5,383 bases of DNA from Reyranella sp. (GTDB lineage Bacteria > Pseudomonadota > Alphaproteobacteria > Reyranellales > Reyranellaceae): positions 1-5,383 of the forward strand of contig JADHLS010000451.1 in NCBI GenBank assembly GCA_016780605.1, in the 5' to 3' direction. The notes beneath the pieces are model-generated. The model made no database searches. It was not told where the DNA came from and saw nothing but the letters and a program-made list of their open reading frames with translations. Positions 1-5,383 of this stretch are shown piece by piece; position 1 is the stretch's first letter, and the number at the start of each line of letters is the position of its first letter. A program made the translations under genes and the position numbers.

Positions 1-1824
1 ATCGCCGACGCCGTCGAGGCCCTGAAGGATGCCGACCTCGTGGGCTTCAGCACCTATGTCTGGAATGGTCGCATCTCGCTCGAGATCGCCCGGCGGCTGA
101 AGGTGATCCGGCCTGGCATCGTCATCGTCTTCGGCGGCCCCCATGTGCCCGACCAGCCCGAGGCCTTCCTGCGCGACAACCCGCAGATCGACCTCGCCGT
201 CCACAATGAAGGCGAGCGCACGTTCCTGAAGCTCCTCGAGAGCTTCCCCGACCGCGACGCATGGCAAACGCTGCCCGGCGTCAGCATGGTCAAAGCCGAC
301 GGCAGCTTCGTGCGCAATGCCAATATCGACCGCGTGCGCGACCTCGACGAGATTCCCTCGCCGTTCCTGGAAGGCGCCTTCGATTCGATCATGGCGGCCA
401 ATCCGAACGAGAGCTGGATCGGCCTGTGGGAGACCAACCGCGGCTGTCCCTTCCGCTGCACCTTTTGCGACTGGGGCTCGGCGACGGCCGCCAAGGTCAC
501 CAAGTTCGGCGAGGAGCGGCTCTATCGCGAGGTCGACTGGTTCGCCGAGAAGAAGATCGAATACATCTTCTGCTGCGACGCCAACTTCGGCATCCAGAAG
601 CGCGATGTCGACATCGCCAACTATGTCGCCGGCATCAAGAAGCAGACCGGGTATCCCGTGGCACTGTCGGTGCAGAACACCAAGAACGCCACCGAGCGCG
701 CCTACGAGACGCAGAAGATCCTGTCCGACGCCGGACTGAACAAGGGCGTGGCGCTTTCCATGCAGAGCGTCGACAAACCGACGCTGGAGGCGATCAAGCG
801 CGACAACATTTCGCTCAACACCTACATGGAGCTGCAGCGCCGCTTCACGCGGGACAAGGTCGAGACCTATTCGGACCTGATCCTGGGCCTGCCGGGCGAG
901 ACCTACGAATCGTTCGTCAAGGGTGTCGACCAGCTGATCGAGAACGGCCAGCACAACCGCATCCAGTTCAACAATCTGTCGATCCTGCCCAACGCCGAGA
1001 TGGGCGACGCCGCCTACCAGGCCAAGTACGGCATGGTCACGGTCGAATCAAAGATCATCAACATCCACGGCGAGCGCATCGAGCTCGACGACGATGTGCC
1101 CGAGGTCCAGGACCTCGTGGTGGCTACGGCGGCGATGCCGGCAGCCGACTGGCGGCGTACCCGCGTCTTCTGCTGGATGACCGCGCTGCTGCACTTCGAC
1201 AAGCTGTTCCAGATCCCACTGATCCTGGCGCACGGCATCTCGGGCATCTCCTATCGCGACATGATCGAGGCCTTCATGGCCGCCGATGCCAAGCGCTTCC
1301 CGCTGATCGCCGAGATAAACGCCTTCTTCCACAAGGAGGCCCAATCGATCCAGAACGGCGGCGCCGAGTACGTATTCTCCAAGGAGTATCTCGGCATCTA
1401 CTGGCCGGCCGACGAGTACATCTTCGTCGAGCTGACGGCCAAAGGTAAGTTCGACGCGTTCTATGCCGAGGCCGGCAAGCTGCTGGCCGAGATCGTGAGC
1501 GCCAAAGCAGCCGGGCTGCCGATGGACATCATCGATGAGGCGATCCGGCTCAACCACGCGCTGGTGCATCAGCCGTTCGCCAAGGACAATCTCAAGGTCA
1601 GGCTGCGCTATGACCTGCTCGATTACTGGCACAAGGTGAGGGGCGGCGAACAGGCCGTGCTGACCGAGAAGGCGCTGGGGATCGAGGTCGACCGCACCGC
1701 CAAGCCTTACGACGACTTCCAGAAGTGGTGCCGCGAGATCGTCTGGTGGGGCAACAAGAAGGGCGCATATCTCTATTCGCCGCGCGCAGCCGCCATCACG
1801 CCCGAGCTCGCCGGGCACTACTGA
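1..1824 (+). CDS. B12-binding radical SAM protein, 5'-truncated by window
   Basis: The frame is open from base 1 (607 codons) to TGA at 1822-1824. A GTG at position 40 lies inside the cobalamin-binding fold and is not the true start, so the N-terminus is missing. Residues counted from base 1: about 1-85 are the second half of a B12-binding Rossmann domain (GGPHVPD at 45-51, then HNEGE near 68-72). The DxHxxG cobalamin ligand motif would lie upstream, outside the window. The radical SAM core follows, with CPFRCTFC giving the CxxxCxxC cluster ligands C149, C153 and C156, a DANFGIQKRD segment near 193-202, and GLPGET at 296-301. A C-terminal region of about 250 residues, rich in aromatics, has no domain I can name. 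Members of this superfamily carry out methylations or other radical rearrangements in the cytoplasm; the substrate here is unknown. Proximity to sugar genes makes a glycan, lipid or natural-product substrate plausible (inference). It is co-directional with the reductase that follows after 5 bases. Confidence 0.93.
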   Translation: MADAVEALKDADLVGFSTYVWNGRISLEIARRLKVIRPGIVIVFGGPHVPDQPEAFLRDNPQIDLAVHNEGERTFLKLLESFPDRDAWQTLPGVSMVKADGSFVRNANIDRVRDLDEIPSPFLEGAFDSIMAANPNESWIGLWETNRGCPFRCTFCDWGSATAAKVTKFGEERLYREVDWFAEKKIEYIFCCDANFGIQKRDVDIANYVAGIKKQTGYPVALSVQNTKNATERAYETQKILSDAGLNKGVALSMQSVDKPTLEAIKRDNISLNTYMELQRRFTRDKVETYSDLILGLPGETYESFVKGVDQLIENGQHNRIQFNNLSILPNAEMGDAAYQAKYGMVTVESKIINIHGERIELDDDVPEVQDLVVATAAMPAADWRRTRVFCWMTALLHFDKLFQIPLILAHGISGISYRDMIEAFMAADAKRFPLIAEINAFFHKEAQSIQNGGAEYVFSKEYLGIYWPADEYIFVELTAKGKFDAFYAEAGKLLAEIVSAKAAGLPMDIIDEAIRLNHALVHQPFAKDNLKVRLRYDLLDYWHKVRGGEQAVLTEKALGIEVDRTAKPYDDFQKWCREIVWWGNKKGAYLYSPRAAAITPELAGHY

Positions 1825-1829
1825 CGTCC

Positions 1830-2804
1830 ATGAACTACCGCACGCTGGGCCGCACGGGGCTCTCCGTGTCGGAGATCGGCTTCGGCGCCTGGGGGATCGG
1901 CGGCCGGACCGTCGCCGAAACGTCCTACGGCGACACCGACGATGCGACCTCGCGTTCAGCCCTTCTGCGGGCTTTCGACTCGGGCATTACCTTCTTCGAC
2001 ACCTCGGCGGCCTACGGCAACGGCCATAGCGAGACGCTAATCGGCGAGGCCCTGGCCCGCGTTCGCAAGGATGTCGTCATTGCCACGAAGGCGGGGTACG
2101 ACTCGTGGGATCGGCCGCCGGACTTCTCCGCCGCGGCGATCGTCGCCTCGACCGAGCGCAGCCTGCGCCGCCTCGGTAGCGACTACGTCGATCTGCTGCT
2201 CTTGCACAACGCGCCGCTCGAGGTGCTGGTGGCGGACGACGTGCGCAAGGCGATGGCGGGGCTCGTTGCCAGCGGCAAGGTGCGCGCCTGGGGGTTGTCG
2301 GCCAAAGGACCTGCGGATGCCCTGGCGGCGCTGCAGGCGAGCGACGTCCCGGTGATCCAGGCCAACTTCAACATGATGGACGTGCGCGCCGTCACCAGCG
2401 GGCTGTTTGCCGAGGTGTCGCGCCGCCAGGCTGGCTTCATTGCCCGAACGCCGCTCTGCTTCGGCTTCCTGTCGGGGACGGTGACGCGTGACACCAGGTT
2501 CCCGCCGGGCGACCATCGTCTCTCCTGGTCGGCCGCCCAACTCGCGAACTGGATCGATGGGGCACGCGACCTCTTGGCTGCGGTCTCTGCCGCGCCAGGT
2601 GCGGAAGGCGTTCACGCGGCATTGCGCTTTTGCCTGGCCTTTACTGAGGTATCGACCACGATTCCCGGAATTCTGACGTCCGACGAGGCCGTTCAGAACG
2701 CCGCCGCCAGTCAGCGCGGACCGTTGCCGCAAAAGGCAGTTGCCGCCGTCCTGGAGATCAACCGCAATCGGCAGTTCTTCGTCGCTGCGGCGAAATCTTC
2801 CTGA
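1830..2804 (+). CDS. aldo/keto reductase
   Basis: A 324-residue protein of normal length for the single-domain AKR (TIM-barrel) superfamily, which reduces carbonyls or oxidises alcohols with NAD(P)H in the cytoplasm. The start is the ATG at 1830, because the family N-terminus (YRTLGRTGLSVSEIGFGAWG, residues 3-22) follows at once; the frame stays open to 1725, but that extension lies inside the upstream gene and is not AKR-like. The catalytic tetrad is complete: D57 and Y62 in FFDTSAAYG, K87 in ATKAG, and H126 in LLLLHN. WGLSAKG near 154-160 and QANFNMMD near 177-184 match later barrel strands. No clear Shine-Dalgarno precedes the ATG; with a 5-base gap to the upstream stop, translation is probably coupled. 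The tail reads across the last 47 bases of the opposing gene. Substrate is not predictable; a sugar or aldose-type substrate would fit the neighbourhood, but this is inference. Confidence 0.93.
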   Translation: MNYRTLGRTGLSVSEIGFGAWGIGGRTVAETSYGDTDDATSRSALLRAFDSGITFFDTSAAYGNGHSETLIGEALARVRKDVVIATKAGYDSWDRPPDFSAAAIVASTERSLRRLGSDYVDLLLLHNAPLEVLVADDVRKAMAGLVASGKVRAWGLSAKGPADALAALQASDVPVIQANFNMMDVRAVTSGLFAEVSRRQAGFIARTPLCFGFLSGTVTRDTRFPPGDHRLSWSAAQLANWIDGARDLLAAVSAAPGAEGVHAALRFCLAFTEVSTTIPGILTSDEAVQNAAASQRGPLPQKAVAAVLEINRNRQFFVAAAKSS

Positions 2805-3978
2805 CGAACTCGAGGAGATTGCCGCCCGGGAAGAGGTGACCCGGGATGCCGGCCGCGGCGGCGGCTTCGACGTCGGAATCGCGATCGCCGATCATGAACG
2901 ATCCCGCCAGATCGACCGGCCACTGTGCCATGAGCTTTTTCAGCATGCCCGGACCGGGCTTGCGGAGATCGGAGATCCTGCGATAGCGCTCGACAACCCC
3001 TTCGGGGTGGTAGGGGCAGAATTCGACGTCGTCGATATGAGCGCCGACCTTGCGGAGCTCGACATTCATCCAGTCGTGCAGATCGTTGACGTGATTCTCG
3101 CTGTAGTAGCCGCGCGCTATGCCCGCCTGGTTGGTGCAGATGAAGACGAAGTAGCCTGCATCGTTCAGCCAGCGCACCGCCTCGCGCGCGCCCTCGACCC
3201 AGCGCACCTGGTCGATCCGATGGACGTAGCCCGTGTCCTCGTTGAGCACGCCGTCGCGGTCGAGGAATGCCGCAGGACGCTTTAGGATCGAGGGAACGAG
3301 GCTCTGGGCGCGCACGAAGTCCTCTGGAATGCCGATGTCGATGAAGGGCGCCTCGACGACCGAGCCCTCGATCAGGCCATCCGCAGCCAGCGCAGGCAGG
3401 ACGTCACGCTCGAGCGAGCAGGGCAGGGCGCCGATCCTGGGCAGGATCGTCTTGCGCATGAGATAGACGCCGGCATTGATCGGCTGGTCCGACGCGCCCG
3501 ACGCGACGAAGCTGCGGACCTGCCGGCCTTCCAGGCCGACGCGCCCATAACGCGTGCCGGCGATGCCCCCGGCGAGCGCCATGCGCACCAGGCCGGTCCA
3601 CGGCATGTCGGGCGACGGACAAAGGGCAAGCCAATTGAAGTCGAACAGCGAATCGCCGTTGACCAGGAAGAACTGGTCATCCAGGCGATCGGCGGCGAGC
3701 GCCAGCGCGCCGGCGGTGCCGGCCGGACTGGGCTCGACCAAGGCCTCGATCCGCATGCCGCGCAGCGTGCAGCCGTCATAAGCCCGGATGAGGTCGTGGG
3801 CGCGATAGCCGCACAACAGCAGGGCACGGCGAATGCCGTGTCGGCTCGCCTCATCCAGCAGATAGTCGAGGAATGGCCGTCCTCCGACCTCGAGCGCGGG
3901 TTTCGCCTTGGCAGCCGTGAGCTCGTTCAGCCGGCTACCAGTGCCGCCGACGAGGAAGACCGCCTGGTCGATGGTCAT
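2758..3978 (-). CDS. gmhB: fused sugar-1-P nucleotidyltransferase / GmhB-like HAD phosphatase
   Basis: A 406-residue two-domain protein. Residues about 4-225 are a nucleotidyltransferase of the HddC/RmlA-like type: a variant P-loop (GGTGSRL, 11-17), K26-P27, VEPSPAGTAGAL (81-92), NGDS (107-110, metal-binding D109) and FIDIGIPEDF (212-221, second metal D214). Residues about 235-385 are a HAD phosphatase very like GmhB: FLDRDGVLN (nucleophile D240, acid/base D242), YVH (251-253), TNQAGIARG (282-290), RKPGPGM (339-345) and GDRDSD (364-369). In heptose synthesis GmhB removes the 7-phosphate of heptose 1,7-bisphosphate, and HddC joins heptose 1-phosphate to GTP to give GDP-heptose, so the chain would carry two consecutive steps in one cytoplasmic enzyme. 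Of the classical GmhB zinc ligands only C321 is left. The ATG at 3978 overlaps the upstream stop as ATGA, with no clear ribosome site, so coupling is likely. Heptose specificity is inferred; another sugar is possible. Confidence 0.9.
   Translation of the reverse strand: MTIDQAVFLVGGTGSRLNELTAAKAKPALEVGGRPFLDYLLDEASRHGIRRALLLCGYRAHDLIRAYDGCTLRGMRIEALVEPSPAGTAGALALAADRLDDQFFLVNGDSLFDFNWLALCPSPDMPWTGLVRMALAGGIAGTRYGRVGLEGRQVRSFVASGASDQPINAGVYLMRKTILPRIGALPCSLERDVLPALAADGLIEGSVVEAPFIDIGIPEDFVRAQSLVPSILKRPAAFLDRDGVLNEDTGYVHRIDQVRWVEGAREAVRWLNDAGYFVFICTNQAGIARGYYSENHVNDLHDWMNVELRKVGAHIDDVEFCPYHPEGVVERYRRISDLRKPGPGMLKKLMAQWPVDLAGSFMIGDRDSDVEAAAAAGIPGHLFPGGNLLEFVRKISPQRRRTADCG
2787..2825. terminator. 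imperfect hairpin in convergent gene overlap, possible bidirectional terminator
   Basis: The left arm GCGGC-GA-AATCT-T-CCT (2787-2802) pairs with the right arm AGGAGATT-GCCGC (2813-2825): 13 base pairs interrupted by a GA bulge and a single-T bulge, with a 10-base loop (2803-2812). It spans the stop of the aldo/keto reductase and lies within the last codons of the opposing nucleotidyltransferase-phosphatase. No T-tract follows on either strand, so it is not a classical intrinsic terminator. It could still pause polymerase or protect 3' ends. Confidence 0.3.
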
Positions 3979-5060
3979 GCAGCGGCCGATGCACTCGCGA
4001 CGCTCCAGGAAGCGCGGCAGAGCAGCCTCTCCTCAAGCGCCTGATCGGCCAAGCCCCAGTTCTCGGGCTGAGTGAGCTGGGGGCGGATGCCGTGCGCCCA
4101 CTGTTCGGCGGGCTTGACGAAGTTGCGCTCGATCGACGGAGCAAGAACGTTCTCCACGCCGGCGACCTTGCGCTTGGGATAGTCGAACGCACTGCGGGCG
4201 ATGGTCTGCAGGCGCCACCAGCGCAAGCTGGTCATGATCTTGTCGACCTTGGACTGCAGCGGCGTCCAGACGTAGCTGATGCGATTGCTGAACAACCGAC
4301 TGTGCCGCCCCTTGAAGATGCGGCAGCTCGCCGGCAGGCGGATCTCGTGCGATCCCAGCGCCACTGCGGCGTGCATGATCAGAGAATCGCAGTCGAGCGA
4401 AAGCACGGTGTTGTCCAGCGGAAAGCCGCGAACCGTGTGCCACATGGCGCGGCTCATCAGCAGGAAGTCACCGCAAGCGTTCGTGTGCAGGTCGCGGATG
4501 TACCATTGCGGCGGATTGGGGATGTGGCTGAAGCGCGTACTGTCCAGGTTCTCCAGCCTGGCCAGCAGCGCATCGTCTCCGAGATTGCGCAGCAGCGTGG
4601 GTGACAACGTCACGTCGCAGCGGTCGCAGCGGTAGAGGGCATTCTCGTGCAGATCCTGCCGGGCGAGCTTGGCGATGATCTCGTTGGACAGATAGGTGTC
4701 CGAGGCCTTGGGCGAGATGAAGCGACCCTGGGCCCGGCGCAAACCGACATTGGCCGCCGCGGCCGGGTTCATTCCCGATTCATCCGAGCCGATGAATCGC
4801 TGGTGGTGGTCGCGGCCGACGACGATGCCGCGCACCTGCACGCAGTCGCCCTGAGGCAGCGGGTCGAGGGATTCAATGATCAGTGGCCGGTCGGTCGGAG
4901 GGTTCCACTCGACCAGGATCAGTTCGGCCGGAATGGCCGCCTTCTGCAGCTGACGCGCAAGGAACGCGGTCGCGCGCTTCACGCGCACGTCGAAATCACT
5001 AGTATAGCCGTCGTTGCGAAAGTACGAGACGAATGAAACGTATGGCCGGGCGGCGTTCAC
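3975..5060 (-). CDS. glycosyltransferase-like protein (GT-A type, putative)
   Basis: A 361-residue protein with no signal peptide or membrane segment, probably cytoplasmic or membrane-peripheral. The N-terminus has a GT-A-like first strand and loop (YVSFVSYFRNDGY, 7-19), then ELILVEWNPP (46-55), a segment where a DxD motif would be expected but which reads ISPKASDTYLS (115-125, with one aspartate), YRCDRCDV (143-150), and HTNACGDFLLMSR (192-204) followed by LDCDSL (222-227). The last pair resembles the acceptor/metal region of family 2 or galactosyltransferase C-terminal-type enzymes. The start is a GTG placed just before the first strand; no ATG, GTG or TTG lies further upstream in frame before a stop at 5202-5204. 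Only a weak GAG stands at ribosome-site distance. It shares ATGA with the downstream nucleotidyltransferase-phosphatase, so it likely uses or works beside that gene's sugar nucleotide. Glycosyltransferase activity is an inference from partial motifs; donor and acceptor are unknown. Confidence 0.72.
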   Translation of the reverse strand: MNAARPYVSFVSYFRNDGYTSDFDVRVKRATAFLARQLQKAAIPAELILVEWNPPTDRPLIIESLDPLPQGDCVQVRGIVVGRDHHQRFIGSDESGMNPAAAANVGLRRAQGRFISPKASDTYLSNEIIAKLARQDLHENALYRCDRCDVTLSPTLLRNLGDDALLARLENLDSTRFSHIPNPPQWYIRDLHTNACGDFLLMSRAMWHTVRGFPLDNTVLSLDCDSLIMHAAVALGSHEIRLPASCRIFKGRHSRLFSNRISYVWTPLQSKVDKIMTSLRWWRLQTIARSAFDYPKRKVAGVENVLAPSIERNFVKPAEQWAHGIRPQLTQPENWGLADQALEERLLCRASWSVASASAAA

Positions 5061-5253
5061 GTTGAGCTGCTCAGATGATATGTCGACCCCCTGTCGATAT
5101 ACGGGATTTGACCCGAAACAGTAAGGGCCGTAGCAGGAAAGCGCTGCGCGCGCCGGAGATCGCCCTGAAGACGTCGTTCCCGTGTATAGTATCGATGAGC
5201 TTCAGCGGCTCTAGCCATAGCGTTAAGTTTCTGCACGGGGCGGTCAAATTACG
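5061..5253. promoter_or_regulatory. divergent intergenic region, likely promoters for both directions
   Basis: These 193 bases separate two outward-facing genes, so promoters for both should lie here. The stretch is visibly richer in A/T than the flanking genes. Possible elements, all weak: TATAGT at 5185-5190 (5 of 6 matches to a sigma-70 -10 box, plus strand, without a convincing -35 at normal spacing), TTGACC at 5108-5113 (a -35-like hexamer whose -10 position is poor), and on the minus strand TATCAT (5080-5075), also -10-like but very close to the GTG. No riboswitch or small RNA fold is recognised. The inverted repeat at 5079-5101 lies inside it. Confidence 0.5.
5079..5101. repeat. 9+9 base inverted repeat, possible operator or leader hairpin
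   Basis: The left arm TATGTCGAC (5079-5087) and right arm GTCGATATA (5093-5101) are complementary at 8 of 9 positions, with a G-T wobble at the ninth, around the 5-base spacer CCCCT. The dyad ends 18 bases before the GTG of the glycosyltransferase gene. It could bind a dimeric regulator controlling the minus operon, or form a hairpin in its mRNA leader. On the minus strand the loop presents AGGGG, a ribosome-site-like purine run, but 26 bases from the GTG, too far for normal use. The repeat is seen directly; its role is inference. Confidence 0.45.
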
Positions 5254-5383
5254 ATGAATGTGGCAGGCAAACCGTCGCTGCGGGATCGTCTGCTGCCCCT
5301 CATGGGCGCGCGAGCGTCGCGCTTCCTGGCGGAGCGTCTGTCCCGAGAAGGGGGCGCCCTATGGCCGGCCGATCCCCACCGCG
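5254..5383 (+). CDS. start of an unidentified gene, cut by window end
   Basis: An open frame of 43 codons runs from ATG at 5254 off the right edge without a stop. The G/C-rich third positions match the real genes here and contrast with the sequence just before it. The visible peptide starts MNVAGKPSLRDRLLPLMGARASRFLAERLSREGG when split as MNVAGKPSLRDRLLPLMG and ARASRFLAERLSREGG; it is basic, looks helical, and has no motif I recognise. A GGGGCGG (5237-5243) lies 10 bases before the ATG and may be a weak ribosome site. An in-frame ATG at 5302 is an alternative start. The gene diverges from the glycosyltransferase operon and probably shares the 5061-5253 control region. Function cannot be assigned. 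Confidence 0.6.
   Translation, partial: MNVAGKPSLRDRLLPLMGARASRFLAERLSREGGALWPADPHR

Noticed and set aside
261..1448. Long open frame (395 codons) on the plus strand within the radical SAM gene
   Set aside because: It is out of frame with the clear radical SAM motifs, rich in Arg, Gly and Ala with no domain, as expected from a GC-rich shadow frame.
1048..1818. 256-codon open frame antisense to the radical SAM gene
   Set aside because: It mirrors the codon structure of the real gene on the other strand, and has no recognisable motif or ribosome site.
1725..1829. Upstream extension of the reductase frame by 35 codons
   Set aside because: It lies within the coding end of the radical SAM gene, and the typical AKR N-terminus begins directly at the ATG at 1830.
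2037..2732. 231-codon open frame antisense to the aldo/keto reductase
   Set aside because: It has very high Arg content and no domain; the sense strand carries a complete AKR catalytic tetrad.
2740..3285. 181-codon plus-strand frame opposite the HAD domain
   Set aside because: It is antisense to the intact HAD motifs of the minus-strand gene and shows no independent protein features.
5102..5115. Small hairpin CGGG-ATTTGA-CCCG
   Set aside because: Only four base pairs; such stems are common by chance in GC-rich DNA, and the flanks do not extend it symmetrically.
5075..5257. 60-codon plus-strand frame across the intergenic region, ending with an ATGA overlap on the next gene
   Set aside because: The ATGA overlap is tempting as a leader or small gene, but third positions are much less G/C-biased than in the real genes, there is no ribosome site, and the peptide has no recognisable feature. 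It is more likely chance, though not excluded as a leader peptide.
1..5383. Mobile element, CRISPR array, tRNA or attachment site
   Set aside because: No transposase or integrase motif, regularly spaced repeats, terminal inverted repeats or cloverleaf-like segments were seen; apart from about 200 bases the window is filled by ordinary genes.

Overview
The window is GC-rich, densely coding bacterial DNA from a Gram-negative, most likely an alphaproteobacterium. That placement is an inference from the strong G/C preference at third codon positions and the general look of the proteins; no marker gene is present. There is no rRNA, tRNA, CRISPR array, transposase or phage gene.

Left half, plus strand (1-2804): the 3' part of a cobalamin-binding radical SAM enzyme whose beginning lies outside the window, followed after only 5 bases by a complete aldo/keto reductase. 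The spacing implies one transcript and probably coupled translation.

Right half, minus strand (5060-2758): a glycosyltransferase-like protein with an ATGA start/stop overlap to a two-domain enzyme. The latter has an N-terminal sugar-1-phosphate nucleotidyltransferase (HddC-like) and a C-terminal HAD phosphatase that closely follows GmhB (heptose 1,7-bisphosphate phosphatase). This suggests production of an activated sugar, perhaps GDP-D-glycero-D-manno-heptose, and its use in a surface glycan (LPS, capsule, S-layer or other glycoconjugate). The two operons converge, and their last genes overlap tail to tail by 47 bases (2758-2804), where an imperfect hairpin also lies.

Right edge: a divergent intergenic region of 193 bases (5061-5253), less GC-rich than the genes, holds a 9+9 base inverted repeat close to the start of the glycosyltransferase operon. 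A rightward gene begins at 5254 and is cut off by the window end.

The most notable points are the single-chain HddC-GmhB fusion whose phosphatase half has lost most of the zinc ligands of classical GmhB, the convergent 47-base overlap with its hairpin, and the dyad in the divergent promoter region. The setting looks like a surface-polysaccharide locus. The radical SAM enzyme and the reductase could modify a sugar or lipid in the same pathway, but nothing in the sequence proves that.
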